A program made the translations under genes and the position numbers. The notes under the pieces were generated by a model that had not been told where the DNA came from, did not search any database, and was given only the letters and a program-made list of their open reading frames with translations. Positions 7,788 through 14,887 of a stretch of 27,914 nucleotides of DNA are shown here, in pieces. Origin of the DNA: CAG-452 sp045531335 (GTDB taxonomy: Bacteria > Bacillota > Clostridia > TANB77 > CAG-508); NCBI GenBank assembly GCA_045531335.1, contig JAZSDU010000035.1, positions 1-27,914 on the forward strand, read 5' to 3'. Every line of letters begins with the position of its first letter. Position 1 is the stretch's first letter.

Positions 7788-8135
7788 ATGGACGATTGCA
7801 TATTTTGTAAGATAATAAAAAAAGAAATACCATCAAGCATAGTTTATGAAGATAGTGAAATACTAGCTTTTAGAGATATAAATCCTGTAGCACCAGTTCA
7901 TATACTAGTAATACCTAAAAAACACATTTCATCTTTAATAGACTTAAATAAAGAGGATGAATTGCTAATTGGAAGAATATATACAGTTATAAATAAAATT
8001 GCAAAACAAGAAGATATAGACAAAAAAGGATTTAGAGTAATTGTGAATTGTGGAGAAGATGGAGGACAAGAAGTAAAACACTTACATTTTCATATATTAG
8101 GTGGAAAAAAACTTGGAATTAAAATTTCTGGTTAG
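7788..8135 (+). CDS. HIT-family protein (histidine triad nucleotide hydrolase, Hint-like)
   Basis: This 115-residue cytoplasmic protein belongs to the histidine-triad superfamily, whose members hydrolyse nucleotide phosphoramidates and AMP-lysine type adducts. The N-terminus has the Hint-type CIFCKII with two cysteines, probably zinc-linked. IPKKHI at mid-protein is conserved, and the catalytic triad HLHFHILGG is at the C-terminus. Its length is normal for the family. The start ATG follows AGAGGGA. It lies 59 bp after alaS, with only the small palindrome between, so the two may be co-transcribed; in several Clostridia Hint genes neighbour translation genes. The physiological substrate is not known. 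Confidence 0.93.
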   Translation: MDDCIFCKIIKKEIPSSIVYEDSEILAFRDINPVAPVHILVIPKKHISSLIDLNKEDELLIGRIYTVINKIAKQEDIDKKGFRVIVNCGEDGGQEVKHLHFHILGGKKLGIKISG

Positions 8136-8198
8136 AACTATAAAAAAGTAAGATTATGTGATATAATATAAATATAATTCATAATGGAGGTGTCAATT

Positions 8199-8873
8199 AT
8201 GATGGCAAATAAGTATGGAAATGTTTTAACTGTAATCCTAGTTATATTAATTATAGCAATTTTAATAGGAGCAGGATTATTAATATATAATTATGTAGTA
8301 AAGCCTAGAATTGAAGATAATAGAACTATAGAAGCAATAGCAGAATTTGATAGAAATGCTGGAGAAGAGGGACAAGAGGAAGAACAAGAGAATGAAGAAA
8401 ATACTATTACAACTATAACACCTGATGAATCTTCAGGTACTACTAATAATACAGTTAAAAAGAAAACATATTATGAAGGGTTTGTTATGATTGGATATAT
8501 AACAATACCAAAAACTAATGTTAAAGAACCAATATTAGATGTTGTAACACCTGATTCACTTGATACAGCTGTTGCAGTATTATATCCAAGTAACCCTAAG
8601 CTTAATCAACCAGGAAATGTTGTAATAATAGGTCATAATTATAGAAATGGAAAATTCTTTTCAAATAATGATAAATTAACAGTAGGAGATAAAATAAAAA
8701 TAAAAGATACTACAGGAACAGAATTGACATATACAATTTATCAAAAATTCCAAACAACAGAGCAGGATACAAGTTTTTACAATAGAGATACAAATGGAGT
8801 AGCAGAAATTACTTTATCTACTTGTACAGATGATAGCAAGGCAAGAATAATAATTTTAGCAAGAGCTGACTAA
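8199..8873 (+). CDS. Sortase (transpeptidase), class D-like
   Basis: Sortases cleave a sorting signal in secreted proteins and join them to the cell wall or to pilin lysines. This 224-residue protein has an N-terminal signal anchor (about residues 8-32). An acidic, Glu/Gln- and Thr-rich linker (about 45-85) follows, and then the sortase beta-barrel. The catalytic residues are visible: His146 in IGHNY, Cys209 in TLSTC and Arg216 in DSKAR. The start is ATG at 8199 (or 8202) because GGAGGTG occupies 8186-8192, and an ATG at 8184 would overlap it. A TATAAT at 8162-8167 may be its -10, although no good -35 is seen. No substrate with an LPxTG-type signal is encoded nearby. A housekeeping role is an inference. 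Confidence 0.92.
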   Translation: MMANKYGNVLTVILVILIIAILIGAGLLIYNYVVKPRIEDNRTIEAIAEFDRNAGEEGQEEEQENEENTITTITPDESSGTTNNTVKKKTYYEGFVMIGYITIPKTNVKEPILDVVTPDSLDTAVAVLYPSNPKLNQPGNVVIIGHNYRNGKFFSNNDKLTVGDKIKIKDTTGTELTYTIYQKFQTTEQDTSFYNRDTNGVAEITLSTCTDDSKARIIILARAD

Positions 8874-8880
8874 TAATAAA

Positions 8881-8912
8881 AAAAGACACCTCGTGAAAAT
8901 GAGATGTCTTTT
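8881..8912 (+). terminator. Rho-independent terminator after the sortase gene
   Basis: AAAAAGACACCTC and GAGATGTCTTTTT pair with one mismatch around an 8-nt loop, and the 3' arm ends in five T. Confidence 0.75.
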
Positions 8913-8914
8913 TG

Positions 8915-9060
8915 ATTACTTCTCAACTCAAACAAAATAAAAATACGTAGCCTTGCTGTTAAGTGATAAGATTAAAATAGGATTCGAATACTCGAGAGCA
9001 CTACTTCGCTTCGTTCAGGTCGCCGCAAAGCCTTCGGCATACGATTTTATCTACTTCTCA
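8915..9060 (-). pseudogene. Degenerate tRNA-Gln remnant with duplicated 3' flank
   Basis: AGGATTCGAATACTCG (from 8979) resembles the T-arm of the intact tRNA-Gln (AGGATTCGAAC, from 9120), about 141 bp away. The segment TACTTCTCA...AAAATAAAAATACGTAGC (8916-8950) resembles TACTTCTCA...AAAATAAAATAACGTAGC (9050-9086). The acceptor and anticodon arms are not recognisable, so this is not a functional tRNA. The assignment rests on these partial similarities only. Confidence 0.4.
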
Positions 9061-9067
9061 TCCTGAT

Positions 9068-9108
9068 CAAAATAAAATAACGTAGCAAAGCTACGTTATT
9101 TTATTTTG
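9068..9108. terminator. Strong hairpin at the 3' end of tRNA-Gln, likely terminator of the tRNA unit
   Basis: A perfect 19-bp stem pairs 9068-9086 with 9090-9108 across the loop AAA (CGTAGC aaa GCTACG core). On the minus strand it follows tRNA-Gln directly and overlaps its CCA end. The TTATTTTATTTT on either side makes it potentially bidirectional. Confidence 0.7.
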
Positions 9109-9181
9109 GCTGGGGTGGGAGGATTCGAACCGCCGCATGCCAGAGTCAAAGTCTGGTGCCTTACCGCTTGGCTACACCCCA
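9107..9181 (-). tRNA. tRNA-Gln (anticodon TTG)
   Basis: The minus strand gives a full cloverleaf. The acceptor is TGGGGTG / CACCCCA with G73 and an encoded CCA. The D-arm is in GCCAAGCGGTAAGGC. The anticodon arm is CCAGA-CTTTGAC-TCTGG (anticodon TTG), and the T-arm contains GGTTCGAATCC. The gene is read after tRNA-His on the same strand, with a 5' remnant of a second tRNA-Gln in between. Confidence 0.95.
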
Positions 9182-9283
9182 ATGTATATAATTGTTTTTT
9201 TATATTATGCATTCGCTTGGTGTTTGGGAAGAAGACATTCGCATGCTGACACTGTAACTCGCTTTGCTCGAACAGTCTCATGT

Positions 9284-9301
9284 ACGCTTGGCTACACCCC
9301 A
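9284..9301 (-). pseudogene. 5' remnant of a duplicated tRNA-Gln
   Basis: The first 17 bases of tRNA-Gln (TGGGGTGTAGCCAAGCG) recur exactly 120 bp upstream of the intact gene. They come with a duplicated 5' flank: ATGTATwTAATTGTTTTTT...ATTATGCATTC...TTG.TGTTTGG at 9182-9227 and 9302-9345. The sequence then departs from tRNA-Gln, so the copy is broken. Confidence 0.7.
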
Positions 9302-9350
9302 ATGTATTTAATTGTTTTTTGTATTATGCATTCTCTTGATGTTTGGTTTG

Positions 9351-9428
9351 TGGGGTGGAAGATGGGACTTGAACCCACGGCCTCTGGTGCCACAAACCAG
9401 CGCTCTAACCAACTGAGCTACATCCACC
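9351..9428 (-). tRNA. tRNA-His (anticodon GTG)
   Basis: The minus strand reads GGTGGATGTAGCTCAG with the extra G(-1) typical of tRNA-His, opposite C73. The anticodon arm CTGGT-TTGTGGC-ACCAG gives GTG. The T-arm is GTGGGTTCAAGTCCCAT, and CCA is encoded (9351-9353). The acceptor stem has one mismatch at pair 6-67. Confidence 0.95.
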
Positions 9429-9445
9429 ATTTAGTCACGCATTCT

Positions 9446-9474
9446 ATTTTAAATAATTTTTTAAAATTTGTCAA
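9446..9474 (-). promoter_or_regulatory. Promoter for the tRNA-His/tRNA-Gln unit
   Basis: On the minus strand TTGACA (9474-9469) and TAAAAT (9451-9446) are 17 bp apart, about 18 bp before the tRNA-His 5' end. Confidence 0.75.
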
Positions 9475-9502
9475 TGCTTTATTGTGAATTTATTAAAATT
9501 TC

Positions 9503-9531
9503 TAGACATTTTGTTAAAAATGAATTAAAAT
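9503..9531 (+). promoter_or_regulatory. Promoter for ppa
   Basis: TAGACA (9503-9508) and TAAAAT (9526-9531) are 17 bp apart, about 34 bp before the ppa ATG. Confidence 0.6.
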
Positions 9532-9564
9532 ATAAATATTAAAATGTAAAAGGAGATGAGATAT

Positions 9565-10095
9565 ATGAATATATGGCACGATATAAGTGGAGATAGAATA
9601 AAACCAAATGAATTTATATCAGTTATTGAAATAACAAAAGGTGGAAAAAACAAATATGAATTAGATAAAGAAACAGGTATGCTAAGACTTGATAGAGTAC
9701 TATATACTGCTACTCATTATCCAGCAAATTATGGATTTATACCAAGAACATATGCAGATGACAATGACCCACTAGATGTTTTAGTATTATGCCAAGAAAA
9801 TATTGACCCAATGACACTTGTTGAATGTTATCCAATTGGAGTTATAACAATGATAGATTCAGAACAAAATGATGAAAAAATTATAGCAGTAGCAAAAAAA
9901 GATCCATTCTTAAATATGTATAATGATATAGCGGATTTGCCAAGTCATATTTCATCAGAAATAATGCATTTCTTTGAAGTATATAAACAATTAGAGGAAA
10001 AACAAACTGTTGTTGAAAAAGTGTTAGGAAGAAAAGAAGCAGAAGAAATTATAAGAAAAGCAATAGAAAATTATAATACCAAGTTTGTAAAATAG
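9565..10095 (+). CDS. ppa: Inorganic pyrophosphatase, family I
   Basis: This soluble enzyme hydrolyses pyrophosphate to two phosphates and so pulls biosynthetic reactions forward. The 176-residue length fits family I. The metal-binding signature is DDNDPLD (residues 65-71), with upstream TATHYPANYGFIP, where the conserved Tyr, Asn and Gly of the active-site region are present, and downstream AVAKKDP. The start is ATG at 9565 because AGGAG occupies 9551-9555; the ATG at 9556 directly touches that site and would be poorly placed. Many Clostridia carry the unrelated family II manganese enzyme or a membrane pyrophosphatase, so the family I type is worth noting but not rare. The TPR gene follows after 11 bp and is probably co-transcribed. 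Confidence 0.95.
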   Translation: MNIWHDISGDRIKPNEFISVIEITKGGKNKYELDKETGMLRLDRVLYTATHYPANYGFIPRTYADDNDPLDVLVLCQENIDPMTLVECYPIGVITMIDSEQNDEKIIAVAKKDPFLNMYNDIADLPSHISSEIMHFFEVYKQLEEKQTVVEKVLGRKEAEEIIRKAIENYNTKFVK

Positions 10096-10106
10096 GAGAA
10101 AATATA

Positions 10107-11270
10107 ATGGTAGGAAAAATAATATTTACATTAATATCATTTTTATTATTTTTTTATGTTTTTGTTTTTAAATTAATTAAAAAAAATGATACGATATATT
10201 TAGCAATACTTATAAGCCAGGCGATAGGAATATTAATTAATTTAGTACAAATATTATTTAATGTTTTAAATGGATGGTTTTTTACAAGTGTTACATATAT
10301 TGTATGTATAATATTCCCAACTTTATTGCTAATTTTAGAAACAAAAGGAATTAATTTCAGTGAATTATTACGTGTTTGCACAAGTAAAATTTTATTGATT
10401 CTAGGAAATAGAAAAAAAGCAAAAGACATTTTAATTAATTTAGTATCAAAATATGATAAAAGCTATATAGGACATAAATTATTAGCGGAAATATATAAAC
10501 AAGAAGGCGGAATGAGGAAAGCAATTGATGAATATGTTAAAGTTTTAGACATAAGGGGCAATGATTATAAATCATATTTTAAAATATCAGAATTACTAAA
10601 TGAATTAGGAAAAAAAGATGAAGCTATAGAAATGTTAACTATACTAGTTAATAAAAAACCTGAACTATATGATGCTTGTACTATGCTAGGTAATTTACTA
10701 ATAGAAAAAGAAAAATTTAAAAAAGCGACAAATATATTTATGCAAGGAATAAAATATAATCCAGATAGAGCAGATTTATATTATGATTTAGGAATTACCT
10801 ACACAAGAATGAACGAATTTTCACTTGCAAAAAAATGCTATGAAAAGACTTGTGAGATAGATTCTAGTTTCTATAATTCATATTACAGATTAGGCCAATT
10901 ATCTTTGTTGTATAGAGACATAGAATCTGCAGAAGGGTATTTTTTACAATCTATGTATGGTGAAACCGAAACAAAATCATATTATCAACTTTCTAAAATA
11001 TATATGATGAAAAACGATAAGAATAAGGCTGCTATGTTTATAAATAGAGCATTAGAAAATGATGAAAAATATTATGAACTTATAGAATCAGAGCCAATAT
11101 TTTTACCAATAAAACAGTTAATTATCAGACCAGAAGTCAAAAAAGATGCAAGTAATTTAGAAGAAACTCAAAAGGAAAAACTTATTTCAGCTTATTTAGA
11201 TGATACATATACTTTAACTAAGGTTTTGGACGAAAAGCAATCAAAAACTAGTAAAAGAAAATTTAATTAG
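10107..11270 (+). CDS. Membrane-anchored tetratricopeptide repeat (TPR) protein
   Basis: The product is 387 residues. The first 90 contain three hydrophobic segments (about 3-23, 30-53 and 58-78). From about residue 100 to 320 there are repeated helix pairs with the TPR pattern, for example AKDILINLVSKYDKSYIGHK, ADLYYDLGITYTRMNEFSLA and SYYQLSKIYMMKNDKNKAAM, I count roughly six. The TPR part probably faces the cytoplasm and acts as a protein-binding scaffold; the partner is unknown. The C-terminal 50 residues are charged and lack repeats. It follows ppa by 11 bp (GGAGAAAATATAATG). I do not know a named family for this architecture. Confidence 0.82.
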   Translation: MVGKIIFTLISFLLFFYVFVFKLIKKNDTIYLAILISQAIGILINLVQILFNVLNGWFFTSVTYIVCIIFPTLLLILETKGINFSELLRVCTSKILLILGNRKKAKDILINLVSKYDKSYIGHKLLAEIYKQEGGMRKAIDEYVKVLDIRGNDYKSYFKISELLNELGKKDEAIEMLTILVNKKPELYDACTMLGNLLIEKEKFKKATNIFMQGIKYNPDRADLYYDLGITYTRMNEFSLAKKCYEKTCEIDSSFYNSYYRLGQLSLLYRDIESAEGYFLQSMYGETETKSYYQLSKIYMMKNDKNKAAMFINRALENDEKYYELIESEPIFLPIKQLIIRPEVKKDASNLEETQKEKLISAYLDDTYTLTKVLDEKQSKTSKRKFN

Positions 11271-11337
11271 AAATATGAATAAATATATAATTCTTAAATA
11301 ATATTGTAATACGATTTTATTAGAAAGTAGGGATTTA

Positions 11338-12204
11338 ATGAATAATAAAATTGGTATTATGGGTGGAGATTTAAGGATTATAAGATTAGCTGAAATTTTA
11401 GCAGAAGAGAAAAACATTGTATATATATATGGTCTAGAAAAGAAAAAATTTTTAAATGACTATATTTTAGTAGGCAACTCTGTAGAAGAATTATGCAAAA
11501 ATTGTGACTATATAATAAGCGGAATACCGTTTTCTAAAAATGAGCAAGACATATATGCACCGTTTAGCGAGAGAACAATAAAAATAGAAGAAACATTTAA
11601 TCAGCTTAATAATAAAACTTTAATTACAGGAGCGGTTGGAGAAAAAATATTAAAAATAGCAATTAAAAATAATATAAAAATAATAGATTTAATGAAAAGT
11701 GAAAGTTTTACTGTATTAAATGTAATACCAACAGTAGAAGGCGCTTTGCAGGTTGCTATGCAGAATACAGAATTTACTATTCATGATAGCAAATGCTTAG
11801 TTTTAGGTTTTGGAAGAATAGGAAAGCTTTTATGTAGCAAGTTGAATGCTCTAGGTGCTAATGTTAGTTGTATGGCAAGAGAAAATAGAAATTTGTCTTG
11901 GGTAAAAGCTATGGGATATAAAGATATTGCTATAAATGACTTAAATAGTAATTTAAATGACTATGATATTATATTTAATACAATACCAGCAATAGTCTTA
12001 AAAGATGAAGAACTAAAAACAATAAAAAGAGAAAGTAGTAGTGCTATTATAATAGAACTAGCATCTAGTCCGGGAGGAGTAGATATTCAAATTGCAAAAG
12101 AATATGATATAAAAATAATTAAAGCCCAAGGGTTGCCAGGAAAAGTAGCTCCACTAACGGCAGCAAAATATATAAAACGAACAATAGATAAAATATTGAA
12201 TTAA
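11338..12204 (+). CDS. dpaA: Dipicolinate synthase subunit A
   Basis: DpaA (SpoVFA) works with DpaB to make dipicolinic acid from dihydroxy-tetrahydrodipicolinate in the mother cell; the product loads the spore core with calcium. The protein is 288 residues, close to the usual 295 or so. It has an N-terminal domain beginning IGIMGGDLRIIRLAEIL, TVLNVIPTVEGALQVAM at mid-protein, an NAD(P)-type Rossmann loop LGFGRIGKLL (about 158-167), and the conserved ELASSPGGVD and GLPGKVAPLTAA near the C-terminus. dpaB normally follows directly; here uppP follows 17 bp later and dpaB is absent from the window. I found no convincing sigma-K or sigma-E promoter in the 67-bp gap before it. Confidence 0.93.
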   Translation: MNNKIGIMGGDLRIIRLAEILAEEKNIVYIYGLEKKKFLNDYILVGNSVEELCKNCDYIISGIPFSKNEQDIYAPFSERTIKIEETFNQLNNKTLITGAVGEKILKIAIKNNIKIIDLMKSESFTVLNVIPTVEGALQVAMQNTEFTIHDSKCLVLGFGRIGKLLCSKLNALGANVSCMARENRNLSWVKAMGYKDIAINDLNSNLNDYDIIFNTIPAIVLKDEELKTIKRESSSAIIIELASSPGGVDIQIAKEYDIKIIKAQGLPGKVAPLTAAKYIKRTIDKILN

Positions 12205-12221
12205 GAAAGAAGGAAAAAATA

Positions 12222-13031
12222 ATGACAATATTACAATCAATTATATTAGGAATAGTTCAAGGTCTTACAGAACTTTTACCAATATCAAGTTCTGCGCATT
12301 TATTTTTGATACCGTGGATTTTCAATTGGAGTATTCCAGAATCATTTGATGTGGCATTACATTTTGGAACATTGCTAGCAATAGGAATATTCTTTTTTAA
12401 AGATTGGGTAGCTCTAATAAAAGGTGGCTACAATATGGTAATGAAAAAAGAAAAGACTACTGAAGGAAAAATGTTTTGGAATATAGTAATTGCTACTATA
12501 CCAGGAGGAATTATAGGTTTTGTATTAGATAAATATGCTGAAAGTATATTAACTAAACCAGTTATAATAGCAATAGCATTAATAATTATGGGTATAATAT
12601 TATACTTAATAGATAAGAATGCAAAAAAAGAAACAGAGTATGAGCAAATGAGTTTTAAACAAACATTCATAATAGGTATATCACAAGCTTTAGCTTTTAT
12701 ACCGGGAGTATCACGCTCAGGAATTACTATGACAACAGGAAGAGCATTAGGAGTAAAAAGAGAAGCAGTTGCAAAATATTCATTTATGCTATCAGCACCT
12801 ATAGTACTTGCTGCAACAATATTTAAATTAAAGGATTTTATTGAATATTTTTTAGTAGCAGACGTAATGGGAATAATAGCTTTTGCAATAGGTGTAATAA
12901 TGAGCTTTGCTGTAGGTATTATAGTTATAAAATTCTTGTTAGATTATTTGAGGAAAGGAAGCTTCAAAGTATTTGCAATTTATAGGATAATAGTTGGGCT
13001 AATAGTACTTGGAATTTGTTTTATGAGATAA
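12222..13031 (+). CDS. uppP: Undecaprenyl-diphosphate phosphatase (UppP/BacA)
   Basis: This integral membrane enzyme removes a phosphate from undecaprenyl diphosphate and so recycles the lipid carrier used for peptidoglycan; it also gives bacitracin resistance. The product is 269 residues with about eight hydrophobic segments. It has both family signatures: GIVQGLTELLPISSSAHL near the N-terminus (catalytic Glu17, Ser cluster, His26), and IPGVSRSGITMTTGRALG in the second half with the essential arginine. The start ATG follows AGAAAGAAGG. It is 17 bp after dpaA, so co-transcription is likely, which would tie carrier recycling to spore formation, perhaps cortex synthesis (inference). It converges with murC across a perfect 38-bp hairpin that begins inside its stop codon. 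Confidence 0.95.
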   Translation: MTILQSIILGIVQGLTELLPISSSAHLFLIPWIFNWSIPESFDVALHFGTLLAIGIFFFKDWVALIKGGYNMVMKKEKTTEGKMFWNIVIATIPGGIIGFVLDKYAESILTKPVIIAIALIIMGIILYLIDKNAKKETEYEQMSFKQTFIIGISQALAFIPGVSRSGITMTTGRALGVKREAVAKYSFMLSAPIVLAATIFKLKDFIEYFLVADVMGIIAFAIGVIMSFAVGIIVIKFLLDYLRKGSFKVFAIYRIIVGLIVLGICFMR

Positions 13032-13109
13032 AAGAGACAAAAGGGGACAGACCCCAATAGTCTACATCGTAATGTAGACTATTGGGGTCTGTCCCCTTTT
13101 GTCTCTTTT
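13030..13109. repeat. Perfect 38-bp inverted repeat between uppP and murC, GGGGACAGACCCC element and probable bidirectional terminator
   Basis: Bases 13030-13067 pair with 13072-13109 without a mismatch, leaving a 4-nt loop CGTA. The stem includes GACAAAAGGGGACAGACCCC. Runs of A at one end and T at the other give both strands a terminator-like T-tail. The element spans exactly from the uppP stop to the murC stop. ACAAAAGGGGAC is shared with the 5330-5393 element. Confidence 0.9.
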
Positions 13110-14501
13110 TTAACTTAAAATTTTTCTTCCAATCTCTGTTACTGTACCTGCTCCTACAGTAAGTACTATATCATGAGGACATGCTCTTTCACGTATAAAT
13201 TTTGCTATATCATCAAAAGAAGAAATATAAATTGCAGATTTTCCAAGAGAATGTATTTTATTTACTAAATCTTCTGCAGAAATTCCATAAGTATTCATTT
13301 CTCTTGCTGCATATATATCAGTTATTATTATATTATCAAAATTAGTAAGAACTTTTGCAAAATCATCAAGTAGACTTTGAGTTCTACTATATGTATGTGG
13401 TTGGAATATAATCCAAGATTGACGGTGCTTTTTATTTTTTAAAGCATTAGCTGTTGCAAGTATTTCGCTAGGATGATGAGCATAATCATCGTAAACATCA
13501 ATGTTTTGATATGAACCAACTAATTCAAATCTACGGTTTGCTCCAGTGAATTTTAAAAGAGCAGATTTTATATCATATTTATTAATTCCATATTCGGTAC
13601 AAAGAGCTATACATGCTAATGCGTTTAATACATTATGAGTTCCTGGAACTGATAATTTCATTTCTGAATAGAAATTATTGTTATAATAAACATCAAATTT
13701 AGCACAGCCTCTATCATCAAAAGTTATATTTCTTGCTATAAAATTTGATTTATCATTTTTGACAGAGAAAGTTACGACTTTAGAGTCACTATGTGAACGT
13801 AAGTCTAAACAATTAGGATCATCTGCATTTAACACTAGAAGGCCATCATATGGTAGTATAGCAACATATTTTTCGAAAGCTTTTTTAATATTATCAAAGT
13901 TCTTAAAGTAATCTAAATGATCATTGTCAATATTTAGTACTATTGTAGATTTTGGACTAAATTTTAAGAAACTTTCTACGTATTCACAAGCTTCTAAAAT
14001 AAAATAATCACTATTTCCAACTCTATGATTTCCATTTATTTGTTTTAAAATTGCACCTACTTGTATTGTAGGATCAAGACCTGCTTCTATAAAACATAAA
14101 GAAATCATTGAAGTTGTAGTTGTTTTACCATGAGTACCAGCAATACCAATAGTGTCTTTGTATATTCTAGTTATATAACCTACGAAATCAGATCTTTCTA
14201 TAGTAGGAATGTCATTGTTTCTTGCTTCTATTAGTTCAGGATCGTCTTGCTTGACAGCTGCTGAATATACTACAAGATCAGCCTTTTTTACTAAATTTGT
14301 TTCGTGGCCTATTGAAACAAAAATTCCATGACTAGACAATCTGTCTGTAATTTTACTTCTAGTGGTATCAGAACCTGTAACAAAAATTCCCCAGTTACGA
14401 AGAATTTCTGCAATACCGCTCATACTTATTCCACCAATTCCAATCATATGTATATGTTTATATTTCTTTAAATTTTCTATATTAGAGTTATAATTAATCA
14501 T
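13110..14501 (-). CDS. murC: UDP-N-acetylmuramate--L-alanine ligase
   Basis: MurC adds the first amino acid, L-alanine, to UDP-MurNAc in cytoplasmic peptidoglycan synthesis, using ATP. The protein is 463 residues, the normal length. It shows the N-terminal UDP-binding loop MIGIGGISMSGIAE (about 19-32), the Mur ligase P-loop GTHGKTTTT (122-130), the central NIDNDHLDYF with the metal/substrate histidine, and the C-terminal DDYAHHPSE and FQPHTYSRT motifs. I chose ATG at 14501 because AAAGGTG lies 9-15 bases upstream; an upstream extension to 14561 would cover the promoter. The gene is monocistronic here and converges on uppP, another cell-wall gene. Confidence 0.96.
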   Translation of the reverse strand: MINYNSNIENLKKYKHIHMIGIGGISMSGIAEILRNWGIFVTGSDTTRSKITDRLSSHGIFVSIGHETNLVKKADLVVYSAAVKQDDPELIEARNNDIPTIERSDFVGYITRIYKDTIGIAGTHGKTTTTSMISLCFIEAGLDPTIQVGAILKQINGNHRVGNSDYFILEACEYVESFLKFSPKSTIVLNIDNDHLDYFKNFDNIKKAFEKYVAILPYDGLLVLNADDPNCLDLRSHSDSKVVTFSVKNDKSNFIARNITFDDRGCAKFDVYYNNNFYSEMKLSVPGTHNVLNALACIALCTEYGINKYDIKSALLKFTGANRRFELVGSYQNIDVYDDYAHHPSEILATANALKNKKHRQSWIIFQPHTYSRTQSLLDDFAKVLTNFDNIIITDIYAAREMNTYGISAEDLVNKIHSLGKSAIYISSFDDIAKFIRERACPHDIVLTVGAGTVTEIGRKILS

Positions 14502-14532
14502 TTTAGTCACGACACCTTTCTTATTCGAAAGA

Positions 14533-14561
14533 ATTATATATGTAAAATGAAAAAAATTCAA
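14533..14561 (-). promoter_or_regulatory. murC promoter
   Basis: On the minus strand TTGAAT (14561-14556) and TATAAT (14538-14533) are 17 bp apart, about 32 bp before the murC ATG. Confidence 0.7.
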
Positions 14562-14628
14562 TAATTTTAAGCAAAAAGCTTATATAAATTGAAATTCGTA
14601 TGAATGATTTGCAAATATATTGCAAACG

Positions 14629-14713
14629 TTGTAGGGGTCGCCGCCCTCGGCGACCCGAAAAAACATATATCCAAATTTGAATTGCGTGTCGCCGAGGGCG
14701 GCGACCTCTACAA
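14629..14713. repeat. G/C-rich MITE-like element with 26-bp terminal inverted repeats
   Basis: Left arm 14629-14654 and right arm 14688-14713 match at 25 of 26 bases and start with TTGTAGGGG / CCTCTACAA. Each arm also folds on itself (GTCGCCG / CGGCGAC). The centre (about 33 bp) is A/T-rich. The arms are far richer in G/C than the surrounding DNA. No coding capacity and no clear target-site duplication are seen. The 386-bp gap between murC and spoVG (14502-14887) otherwise holds only their promoters. Confidence 0.85.
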
Positions 14714-14799
14714 TCCCAAAAATCAATTTAATCATACATATATATTTTATTCAACAAACCAAAAAACGTTAATTACAAAATATTATTGTAAAATTTAGA

Positions 14800-14824
14800 A
14801 GGAAAAAAACATTTTTTGGCGAAT
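14800..14824 (+). promoter_or_regulatory. Sigma-H-like promoter for spoVG
   Basis: AGGAAAA (14800-14806), 11 bp, then GGCGAAT (14818-14824) fit the sigma-H pattern AGGAwww-N11-GnnGAAT. In Bacillus subtilis spoVG is a classic sigma-H gene with the same layout, so the match is biologically expected. Confidence 0.6.
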
Positions 14825-14832
14825 AGAATAAA

Positions 14833-14854
14833 TGTACATAGTAAAATATGTACA
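14833..14854. promoter_or_regulatory. Inverted repeat at the spoVG transcription start, possible operator
   Basis: Perfect 8-bp arms TGTACATA (14833-14840) and TATGTACA (14847-14854) surround GTAAAA. The repeat lies 9 bases past the sigma-H-like -10, so it would cover the start of the mRNA. It could bind a dimeric regulator or form a 5' hairpin; no regulator can be named. Confidence 0.45.
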
Positions 14855-14887
14855 AATTTTTAAAACATTGGAAGGCGGTGCACATTA

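Noticed and set aside
9096..9487. Open frames on both strands across the tRNA genes
   Set aside because: They overlap tRNA-Gln and tRNA-His; internal repeats in the translated frames come from the duplicated tRNA flank.
3528..14713. CRISPR array from the recurring palindromes
   Set aside because: The repeats are scattered singly between genes with no regular spacers and no cas genes.
14604..14798. Open frame of 64 codons spanning the G/C-rich palindrome
   Set aside because: It is created by the repeat arms, has no ribosome binding site, and shows no protein-like features.
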